Positions 1-5,265 of a stretch of DNA of 5,265 bases are shown one piece after another. The DNA comes from Clostridia bacterium. GTDB taxonomy: Bacteria; Bacillota; Clostridia; Oscillospirales; CAG-272. How positions within the stretch are numbered: the first letter of the stretch is position 1; each line of letters begins with the position of its first letter. The translations under genes were made by a program, and so were the position numbers. The notes below the pieces were generated by a model, which was given only the letters and a program-made list of their open reading frames with translations, was not told the origin of the DNA and made no database searches. The DNA lies in assembly GCA_017382615.1 (NCBI GenBank), contig JAFNZX010000372.1:1-5265 (forward strand), in the 5' to 3' direction.

Positions 1-2144
1 GGCATCGTGAGCGTCATGTCGATCGCACTGGTATCCCAGTACATGTGATAGTTCAGGGAGTCATCGGGGTTAACGAATGCGCCGATGATATCGAAGGGGT
101 TGAATGCGTTACCGGAGAAGCCGTAACCGAAACCGATCTGAGTTGCACCGGAACGGAATGCCTCTGCCCACTGAGCACCTGCGGATGCATCGAATACGAC
201 GTCGATCTTGTCCTCAAGAGCAGTGCCCTTGGTCAGATCGTCCAGAACGCCCTGCAGGTAGGTAGCTCTGAATCTCTGCTTATCGGTATCGGAAGAAGAA
301 CCGTAAACGAGAGTGATGTTCTTGGAAGAATCATAGCCGTACTTGTCGGGATCTGCAAGCAGAATCTCGATAGCAGCCTTCATCTTTTCCTTAGCAGCCT
401 CGGGGTTGTAACCGGTCAGAGCCTCGTAAGCGTCCTCGGTAGAAACCTTCTTGTCGGTCCAAGTGCCGTCATCGTTCTGGGTGTAACCGTAAGCGCGGAG
501 GATACCTTCCTTAGCCTTGGTGGTGTTACGGTACTGACCGCCGTCGGGCAGATCAGGAGCGTTTTCGATATCATAGTAGTATGCAACGTTGATCAGACCG
601 AAGCAAGGAACGGAAGAACCGGGCCAGATCTTTTCAACGATATCGCTTCTGTTCAGAGCGAGGTTGAATGCGTGACGGAATTCCTGGATAGCCAGAATAC
701 CGTTGTTGTTGGAGCTTGCCTTCAGAACCTCCAGGTTGGAGTACAGCTGCATACCGAAGGTACCGGTAGAGGTGGAGGTGAAGTAAACGTACTTGGAGTC
801 GAGGTACTCTTCTACGTTTTCAGTCTGGAGAGAAGCATCGTCGTAAGTACCGTTCAGGAAGCCTTCCCACTTAGGTGCGAATTCAGCAACCTTACGGCAG
901 TTGATAGCGGTTACGTTGTACTGGTTCTTGTACTGCTCCATGTTCCAACCGTACCAGTGCTCGTTCTTCTCGAGTCTGTAGTCAGAACCTGCCTCGAACT
1001 TAACCAGCTTGTAGGGACCCCAAGAAGCGGTGGTTTCGAGAGAGGAGTTGTACTTAGAGGTCCACAGGGTTGCGCCCTCAGCGGGAGCTACCTTGTTAGC
1101 CTCATACTTTGCCTTGTGTACCAGAGGCAGGCTGGAGAAGTAGTAGGGAGCCCAAACGGACAGGGAGCCGTCGTCTCTCAGGAAGGAGTAGGTCTTGTCA
1201 AGGCAAATAACGATTGCGTTGCCTTCAGCATAGATACCAACAGTTTCCCAAGCAACGTCGCGGTTCTCGTTAACAACGTAGATAGCAGCGTCATAGCCTG
1301 CGCCTGCGCCAACCTCGGTGTAGGAAGCATAGCCATCCCACAGAGCCTTACCGGAAATGGCGTCGGAGCCGTCAGCATTGCTGTAAACGGTCTCGTCAGT
1401 GATCTTTGCCCACTCGGGAGCCTCGTTGCCGTCAGCATCCTTGTAGCCCTGTGCGCCCCACATGTTGAAGAGGTTCACATACAGCTCCTTGCCGGCGTCA
1501 ATAGCTTCCTGGTTGCTTGCGTAACCAAGGCTTGCAACGGTCTCGTAGGTACCTTCCTGGTTCTGGAAGAAGTACAGCTTGGAGTTCTTGATTCTGAGGG
1601 TGTCATAGTAGGTGTTTGCGCGGAAGTTCATGAACGCGGGGTCCAGAGTCTGCTTCATGGACCATACGAAGTCCTCAGCGGTGATGGGAGTGCCATCGTC
1701 CCACTTCAGATCGTCACGAAGGGTGATCTTCCATGCGTAGCCGCCCTCTGCGATCTGCTCAGCGGTGTAGCCCCACTTAGCGTCAACGGTAGCGGTAACG
1801 TCCTCCAGCTTGGTAGCAGCGGAGTAGTTGGTGGTGTAAGCACCGGGAACGATGCCTTCCTTGTTGATGGAGCCGTCAGCGTTGAACTTCTTGTCATTCT
1901 CGAACTTATAGTCGTAGTCGAAGAAAGAAGAGCTGATGTAGCTCATGATCTGCGTATCGTTGTTGTCAGCGTACGTCAGTTCGTTCCAGTTACTGGGCAT
2001 CGTAGCGGTAGTGGTGTTGTACTCAGCCTGCTTCAGCTTAACCTGCTCAACCTCGGGTTCGGGAGCGGGCTTACAAGCAACGACCATAAGTGCAACCATT
2101 ACCAGACACAGAGCCATAGTAAGAATGGACTTAATGTTTCTCAT
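1..2144 (-). CDS. Peptide ABC transporter substrate-binding lipoprotein (SBP_bac_5/OppA-like), 3' end cut by window
   Basis: Reading from the ATG at 2144-2142 gives 714 uninterrupted codons to the window edge with no stop, so the C-terminus is missing. Residues 1-24 form a lipoprotein signal: basic start (MRNIK), hydrophobic core, lipobox VVAC with Cys24 as the lipidation site, then a Pro/Glu-rich linker. SBP_bac_5 family marks follow: WKITLRDDLKWDDGTPITAE (138-157) then DFVWSMK, the WGPYKL segment (375-380), and the EFRHAFNLALNRSDIV helix (488-503). The protein should sit on the outer face of the membrane and deliver peptides or similar solutes to an ABC permease, whose genes are not in view. 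OppA proteins are usually near 540 residues; this one is already much longer, with extra sequence around 180-330. GGAGGA at 2152-2157, 7 bases upstream, fixes the start. Every Lys codon I checked is AAG, and TTA, CTA and TCA are absent, suggesting high expression. Family is firm; the substrate is unknown. Confidence 0.93.
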   Translation of the reverse strand, partial: MRNIKSILTMALCLVMVALMVVACKPAPEPEVEQVKLKQAEYNTTTATMPSNWNELTYADNNDTQIMSYISSSFFDYDYKFENDKKFNADGSINKEGIVPGAYTTNYSAATKLEDVTATVDAKWGYTAEQIAEGGYAWKITLRDDLKWDDGTPITAEDFVWSMKQTLDPAFMNFRANTYYDTLRIKNSKLYFFQNQEGTYETVASLGYASNQEAIDAGKELYVNLFNMWGAQGYKDADGNEAPEWAKITDETVYSNADGSDAISGKALWDGYASYTEVGAGAGYDAAIYVVNENRDVAWETVGIYAEGNAIVICLDKTYSFLRDDGSLSVWAPYYFSSLPLVHKAKYEANKVAPAEGATLWTSKYNSSLETTASWGPYKLVKFEAGSDYRLEKNEHWYGWNMEQYKNQYNVTAINCRKVAEFAPKWEGFLNGTYDDASLQTENVEEYLDSKYVYFTSTSTGTFGMQLYSNLEVLKASSNNNGILAIQEFRHAFNLALNRSDIVEKIWPGSSVPCFGLINVAYYYDIENAPDLPDGGQYRNTTKAKEGILRAYGYTQNDDGTWTDKKVSTEDAYEALTGYNPEAAKEKMKAAIEILLADPDKYGYDSSKNITLVYGSSSDTDKQRFRATYLQGVLDDLTKGTALEDKIDVVFDASAGAQWAEAFRSGATQIGFGYGFSGNAFNPFDIIGAFVNPDDSLNYHMYWDTSAIDMTLTM

Positions 2145-2275
2145 AAATATGTCCTCCATTTATGAAATTTTGTTTTTTATTCCCTCATTGCCACAGGATT
2201 TTTCTTGCGTCGACTGCAATATTCCCTCAAAATATTGCAAAGGGCGCAAAAAGAACACTGCGTCATGATATGAAC
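2145..2275 (-). promoter_or_regulatory. Leader (5' UTR) of the substrate-binding protein gene, with a stem-loop
   Basis: If transcription begins about 7 bases after the -10 box, the leader is about 130 bases. It contains a perfect 9-bp stem (2215-2223 with 2231-2239, TGCAATATT/AATATTGCA, 7-base loop). An outer 5-bp stem, 2205-2209 with 2245-2249, lies across a symmetric 5x5 internal loop. No U-tract follows on the minus strand, so it does not look like a simple intrinsic terminator. The 10-mer TGAGGGAATA occurs twice on the minus strand (2220-2229, overlapping the hairpin loop, and 2178-2187, nearer the gene). I recognise no known riboswitch. The structure could affect mRNA stability or translation; that role is inferred. 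Confidence 0.4.
2152..2157 (-). promoter_or_regulatory. Ribosome binding site of the substrate-binding protein gene
   Basis: On the minus strand this reads GGAGGA, seven bases before the ATG at 2144. It is a near-ideal Shine-Dalgarno sequence. It decides the start codon, and the lipoprotein signal beginning right after this start agrees with that choice. Confidence 0.9.
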
Positions 2276-2281
2276 GGGACT

Positions 2282-2310
2282 ATTGTATCACATAAAATTT
2301 CATTTGTCAA
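2282..2310 (-). promoter_or_regulatory. Consensus sigma-A promoter for the substrate-binding protein gene
   Basis: Reading the minus strand, TTGACA (2310-2305) is a perfect -35 box and TACAAT (2287-2282) is one base from the consensus -10 box. They are separated by exactly 17 bases. A TG one base upstream of the -10 box adds an extended -10 element. The predicted start of transcription is near 2275. The flanking sequence further upstream (2311-2420) is A-rich on this strand. This is one of the clearest signals in the window and fits the strong codon bias of the downstream gene. Confidence 0.9.
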
Positions 2311-2769
2311 CTACTTTGCGGCGGAAAAATGAAAATTATTCACAAAAATTTGAAATTTTCTTTCATTTTTTGAGCAGCGCGATTGTCTTTTTCTGTTTTT
2401 CACCAAATTTGAAATGAATGAACCGCCCCAAAAACTTGCAAATTCCCATATGCCCCGCAGCCCCTTTGCCCCTTGCCCCGATACTCGCAGCACCGCTTTT
2501 TACAAACGCGCGTTATTTTTGCGCGCCCATCGCCCGCAAGGCTTGCGGAACGGACCAATTCTTACATTTAATTATATAATAGACCGTTACGTTTCCGGTG
2601 CGTCTTGCGCCCTGCCTCCGCAGCGCATCCAAAACGCCCAAAGCAAGCAGAAAAGCGCATCTTTCGCGCACCGTCAACCGCCCGTCAAAAGCACCGTGAC
2701 AAATGCAGCCAACCATTGGGAAAGTTTCATAAGCATTTATACGCAATTATTCTGCATATACCGCATATT
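2311..2769. other. Long intergenic region with no supported gene
   Basis: This stretch lies between the promoter of the substrate-binding protein gene and the end of the DUF5107 gene. Positions 2311-2420 are AT-rich. Positions 2421-2720 are richer in GC and hold several small dyads: a 15-bp palindrome CCGCAAGGCTTGCGG (2534-2548), GCGCG/CGCGC arms at 2508-2512 and 2522-2526, and a CCGTCAA direct repeat at 2671 and 2682. Short open frames exist on both strands, but none has a ribosome binding site or a recognisable product. The longest minus-strand one, 77 codons at 2513-2746, would start with TTG behind TATATGCAGAATAA. A small RNA or a decayed gene is possible but I cannot support either. Confidence 0.6.
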
Positions 2770-2783
2770 TGCATAATTATGCA
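2770..2783. repeat. Perfect 14-bp palindrome TGCATAATTATGCA
   Basis: Both strands read TGCATAATTATGCA with no central mismatch. It lies just beyond the terminator of the DUF5107 gene and about 460 bases upstream of the next promoter's -35 box. Such uninterrupted AT-centred dyads are typical of repressor sites, but no promoter is visible beside it, so an operator role is only a possibility. Confidence 0.4.
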
Positions 2784-2793
2784 CGATTTATAC

Positions 2794-2836
2794 AAAATCA
2801 CAGCGCAAACCGCCCTTTTAGCGCGGTTCGCGCTGT
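2794..2836 (-). terminator. Intrinsic terminator downstream of the DUF5107 gene
   Basis: The arms 2823-2836 and 2800-2813 pair over 14 bp around a 9-base loop. On the minus strand the one non-Watson-Crick position (2829 with 2807) is a G-U wobble. On the plus strand the same position is an A-C mismatch, so the hairpin is better formed in transcripts of the minus strand. After the stem the minus strand reads GATTTTG, giving a short run of four Ts. The hairpin begins about 70 bases after the stop codon at 2907, with no other gene between. The short T-run is the main reservation. Confidence 0.7.
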
Positions 2837-2856
2837 ATTTGTCATTCATTCTGTAT

Positions 2857-2906
2857 TGTGCAACTTGCACATTTTGTCGTACGTTGCATCGTGCACTATG
2901 TCGTAC
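2857..2906. repeat. Small palindrome and GTACGAC direct repeat after the DUF5107 stop codon
   Basis: A 15-bp dyad TGTGCAACTTGCACA covers 2857-2871; only its central base breaks the symmetry. Next to it the 7-mer GTCGTAC occurs at 2876-2882 and 2900-2906, 24 bases apart. Each copy is linked to a loosely similar GTGCA-containing segment, as in a degenerate tandem duplication. The second copy abuts the stop codon at 2907-2909. The function is unknown; it could be a protein-binding site or a chance duplication. Confidence 0.35.
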
Positions 2907-5000
2907 TTAAATCCGGTATTTGCTCTTTCTGTCCAAAGTCATGCGGAAATCGATGGACGCATCGGGCGGGCACAAATCCCACGCCTCGTCGGCAAGAAGC
3001 GCAAGCTGCTCCTGTGTCGGGTCAACAATGCCTCGCTCGGCAGCCAGACGCAGCGCGCAGTATCCGAACCACAAATCCGTCAGCGTGGTCTCGCCCTCGG
3101 AAATGGCGTGGTGCTCTTTTGCAAAAAACGCCTCAAGATAGTCCGTCTTGCGCAATTTGAGTGCCGCTTTTGCCGCCGTAATGCTGATTCTGTCGTCCGC
3201 GCGGCAATTTTCGGGCATTTTTCGGTACAAATCCCACGCTTTTTGGTGTGCTTCGCACGCGATCAGATACTGCAAATACTCACTGGCAAGCGCAACGTCG
3301 GCATACGCGCCATCCAACGCGACCGCTTTATCATAATATGCCTGCGCGAGCGCATTGTTTCCTGCCTCGCGCTCCAAAACCGCAAGATTTCGCAGCGCCC
3401 AGCAGCTCGGTGCGCACGCAACCGATGCAAGCCAAGCATCCTTTGCCGCACGTTCGGCATTTTCGCACTGCCCTTGGTCGTAAGAAACGTTGACAAGCAC
3501 CTCCGTATTGTGCCATTCATACTCCGCAATACCCAAATGCAGGAGATTATTCCAGGCTTTCGGTGCTTTGCGCAATCTTTCAAGCCATTTGGGACTGACC
3601 ATATAAGAAAGCGGCAGCGCAGACGTTTCTTGCGCGGGCAGCGTTCCCTTTTCCAACAGCTCCAGCCACATGCGCTCCGCATCACCTATGCGCGAGCTCG
3701 GGAAGCACATGGACGCAGGCGGCGTCCCATCGCCGTCAATCGCCATTCTTGCAAATTCAACCGCACCAAAGCCCGAGCCGAAATGACCGATTTGCGCTTC
3801 ATTTACGGGTAAAAGTGCCGATTTGCACATGTTTTCGTGTATTTTTTGAAGATTTTCCGCACTGATCGTGGCATCGATCGCTGTGCCAACGTAATCGCAC
3901 GCACCGTCGTATGCAACGTCCAGCATCTTGTCGGCATCCAGCTGCATGCCGCCGTAGCATTGCGTCCATTCAAATACGCAGCCCGCAGGCATCAGCTTAT
4001 CGTGCAGCTGTGAGGGCGCAATGCCCGCCTGCATCTCGGCATAATAGCCCGTTCCCTTACCGTCCGACAAATATTCCTGCCAATGCTTGCCTGCGCCATG
4101 CTCGCCCCATGCAAAAAGCTTCTTATACAGCAAGGGCGCAGTGGAGCGTTCGTAAAAGATTGAGCCGTCCTCATACGCCGCAACCTCCCAGGTCGAGGCG
4201 TTCTCATCCTCGCATTGAATAAAGTAATCGTACGCGCGATCGGCATTTGCGGGGTACGTCGCGTCAATTCCGCCCATGGCAACCAGATGCGGCAGCGTTT
4301 CGTAGCGGCAAGCGCCGTCCACAAAGGAAATGACCTGCTTATGGCTTGCCAGAATGCGCACGCGGCTCTCGGCGCGCACGGCAATATTGCTCCACCAGTA
4401 GGTCGTGGTGTCGCGATCAAAGGGATTGATCAGTTTGACGTGCGAATACAAGCGGTTTTCGCCCTTGGGCAAATGGAAATCCACCTGCCAGAAGATGCTT
4501 TTGTTGCGCTCAAACTCGTAAATACGCAGAAAATCGTTACCGTCACCGTCCGTAAGCACCGCTGCATATACGTTGTCGCAGGTGGTGTACGTGTGCCCGA
4601 AGTTGCCGATATTCCACTCAATACCGCCCGAGAGCCAGGCATTGCGAATAGCCAGATTGCCGGGCTGAATCACGGGATTTGCAAACAAAAGCTCCTTTTT
4701 TGCTACCTTATCGTATAAGGAATGCAATCTGCCGCCAAGCGAGGGCAGAAAGCGCGCACGCAAATATTCGTTTTCCAAGACAAAGGAAGGCAATTGCAGC
4801 ACCTCGCGGCTGCGGTCGTACCTGTCCTGCGTCATATAGGGCAGCACCTTGGTCATGCAGCCCAGCGTTTCTGACAAATGCGCGGGAAAATCCCCGTCGG
4901 TACGTGCAGGCGAGGGCTTGCGCTCGCGAAAGCGCGGCAGCGGATTTTGCCCTTGGGGCACGTTTCCGCGAATTTTGAAGGTTTCAAATGTAACGCTCAT
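2907..5000 (-). CDS. DUF5107 domain-containing protein with C-terminal TPR-like region
   Basis: This is a complete 697-residue protein with no signal peptide or membrane segment, so probably cytosolic. Residues about 10-60 match the family's N-terminal pattern (QNPLPRF, KVLPYM). The DUF5107 domain, related to aldose-1-epimerase (galactose mutarotase-like) folds, runs to about 350: FLPSLGGRLHSLYDK (84-98), LAIRNAWLSGGIEWNIG (116-132), YWWSNIAV (201-208), FAWGEHGAGKHWQEYLS (296-312), MPAG then EWTQCYGG (337-351). The C-terminal part is helical and TPR-like: HLGIAEY (488-494) and CWALRNLAVLEREAGNNA (533-550) followed by AQAYYDKAV. No reaction is established for the family; the fold and my recall of neighbours in other genomes suggest carbohydrate metabolism, which is inference. 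I recall many members being 1,000 residues or more, so this is a shorter form. AAAGGAG 7 bases upstream fixes the start. Lys codons mix AAA and AAG, unlike the left gene. No promoter is visible in the 52 bases before the repeat array. Confidence 0.9.
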   Translation of the reverse strand: MSVTFETFKIRGNVPQGQNPLPRFRERKPSPARTDGDFPAHLSETLGCMTKVLPYMTQDRYDRSREVLQLPSFVLENEYLRARFLPSLGGRLHSLYDKVAKKELLFANPVIQPGNLAIRNAWLSGGIEWNIGNFGHTYTTCDNVYAAVLTDGDGNDFLRIYEFERNKSIFWQVDFHLPKGENRLYSHVKLINPFDRDTTTYWWSNIAVRAESRVRILASHKQVISFVDGACRYETLPHLVAMGGIDATYPANADRAYDYFIQCEDENASTWEVAAYEDGSIFYERSTAPLLYKKLFAWGEHGAGKHWQEYLSDGKGTGYYAEMQAGIAPSQLHDKLMPAGCVFEWTQCYGGMQLDADKMLDVAYDGACDYVGTAIDATISAENLQKIHENMCKSALLPVNEAQIGHFGSGFGAVEFARMAIDGDGTPPASMCFPSSRIGDAERMWLELLEKGTLPAQETSALPLSYMVSPKWLERLRKAPKAWNNLLHLGIAEYEWHNTEVLVNVSYDQGQCENAERAAKDAWLASVACAPSCWALRNLAVLEREAGNNALAQAYYDKAVALDGAYADVALASEYLQYLIACEAHQKAWDLYRKMPENCRADDRISITAAKAALKLRKTDYLEAFFAKEHHAISEGETTLTDLWFGYCALRLAAERGIVDPTQEQLALLADEAWDLCPPDASIDFRMTLDRKSKYRI

Positions 5001-5007
5001 AAAAAAT

Positions 5008-5014
5008 CTCCTTT
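5008..5014 (-). promoter_or_regulatory. Ribosome binding site of the DUF5107 gene
   Basis: The minus strand reads AAAGGAG, then seven bases (ATTTTTT), then the ATG at 5000. This strong Shine-Dalgarno sequence selects this ATG over the internal Met codons at residues 49 and 56. Confidence 0.9.
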
Positions 5015-5052
5015 CGGCAGATTGGGATGGTTCTCAAAAACATTTTTCATTC

Positions 5053-5121
5053 CGTAGGGGAGACCTGCGGTCTCCCGCGGGCGAACGAATTTCGGCTTTG
5101 CCGAAATATTTCGCCCCTACG
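5053..5121. repeat. 69-bp MITE/REP-like hairpin element with CGTAGGGG/CCCCTACG ends
   Basis: The element is bounded by 8-bp terminal inverted repeats, CGTAGGGG (5053-5060) and CCCCTACG (5114-5121). Inside are two stem-loops. The first is GGGAGACC/GGTCTCCC (5058-5065 with 5069-5076, 3-base loop). The second is two-tiered: GGGCGAA/TTCGCCC (5079-5085 with 5110-5116), enclosing ATTTCGGC/GCCGAAAT (5089-5096 with 5100-5107, TTT loop). It has no coding capacity. From memory, GTAGGGGC...GCCCCTAC repeats are abundant between genes in several gut Clostridia genomes. It ends 53 bases before the DUF5107 start codon, so it may lie in that gene's leader. Confidence 0.8.
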
Positions 5122-5265
5122 GGTGCCGGGATGCGGGCGATTCTTGAATCGCCCCTACAGGGTTGGGTGCGGGCGCATATGGAATGCGCCCCTACGGGTG
5201 TCGGGATGCGGGCGATTCTTGAATCGCCCCTACTGGGTTTGGTGCGGGCGCATATGGAATGCGCC
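5121..5265. repeat. 75-bp tandem repeat of paired hairpins, continuing past the right edge
   Basis: Unit 1 (5121-5195) and unit 2 (5196-5265, cut by the edge) match at 67 of 70 positions; the differences are at 5126/5201, 5159/5234 and 5165/5240. Each unit has two hairpins. The first is GGGCGATTC/GAATCGCCC (5135-5143 with 5146-5154; copy at 5210-5218 with 5221-5229). The second is GGGCGCAT/ATGCGCCC (5171-5178 with 5184-5191; copy at 5246-5253 with 5259-5265, cut). Each complete hairpin is followed by CTAC, which ties the array to the CCCCTAC end of the adjacent element. It is not a CRISPR array, since there are no unique spacers. Confidence 0.85.

Noticed and set aside
45..2165. 706-codon plus-strand open frame
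   Set aside because: It is the in-register antisense of the substrate-binding protein gene. It has no recognisable domain, while the minus strand has a lipobox, SBP_bac_5 motifs, a ribosome binding site and a consensus promoter.
2344..2358. CodY-like box upstream of the substrate-binding gene promoter
   Set aside because: It matches the AATTTTCWGAAAATT consensus at only 10 of 15 positions, in an AT-rich region where such matches arise by chance.
2571..2580. TATAAT-like sequence, readable on both strands
   Set aside because: Neither strand has a plausible -35 box at 16-18 bases (GGACCA on the plus strand, ACCGGA on the minus strand).
2513..2746. 77-codon minus-strand frame in the intergenic region
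   Set aside because: It would start at TTG without a Shine-Dalgarno sequence, and I recognise no family. It may simply reflect the local GC-rich composition.
2769..3812. 347-codon plus-strand open frame
   Set aside because: From 2907 onward it is in antisense register with the DUF5107 gene. Before that it runs through the terminator hairpin. It contains no recognisable domain.
5058..5076. Intrinsic terminator upstream of the DUF5107 gene
   Set aside because: The GGGAGACC/GGTCTCCC stem is stable, but no T-run follows it on either strand, and it is part of the repeat element.
5121..5265. CRISPR array
   Set aside because: The repeats are tandem 75-bp units with near-identical sequence throughout and no unique spacers, so they are hairpin repeats rather than CRISPR.

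Overview
The window looks like a chromosomal segment of a gut-type Clostridia/Firmicutes bacterium with moderate GC. This rests on three things: a large lipoprotein solute-binding protein with a Gram-positive style leader, strong GGAGG-type ribosome binding sites plus a consensus sigma-A promoter, and GTAGGGGC/GCCCCTAC hairpin repeats of the kind I associate with Oscillospiraceae-like genomes. The lineage is an inference from these features; no marker gene is present.

Layout: both real genes lie on the minus strand, so transcription runs right to left. At the right edge (about 5053-5265) is an array of short hairpin repeats that continues beyond the window. Just left of it is a complete 697-codon gene (5000 to 2907) for a DUF5107 protein, an aldose-epimerase-like beta-sandwich domain followed by TPR-like helices. 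It ends in a good hairpin terminator (2800-2836). A 760-base intergenic region follows; it holds palindromes, a GC-rich stretch with no convincing gene, and a near-perfect sigma-A promoter (2282-2310). That promoter drives, through a leader of about 130 bases with a hairpin, a gene that runs off the left edge (2144 to 1). It encodes a peptide/nickel-type (SBP_bac_5, OppA-like) ABC transporter substrate-binding lipoprotein of at least 714 residues.

The second gene is easy to miss because it has no stop codon inside the window. The opposite strand across it is open for more than 700 codons in exact codon register, which gives a large but spurious plus-strand reading frame. This happens because the real gene uses no TTA, CTA or TCA codons.

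How the genes relate: the terminator and separate promoter suggest two transcription units. The binding protein captures solutes, probably peptides, outside the membrane. The DUF5107 protein is probably a cytosolic protein of unknown activity, possibly linked to carbohydrate metabolism. The sequence shows no direct functional link between them. I see no tRNA, rRNA, CRISPR array, transposase or phage gene, and no clear novel defence or mobile system. The most unusual element is the right-edge hairpin array, whose stems differ in sequence while staying paired.
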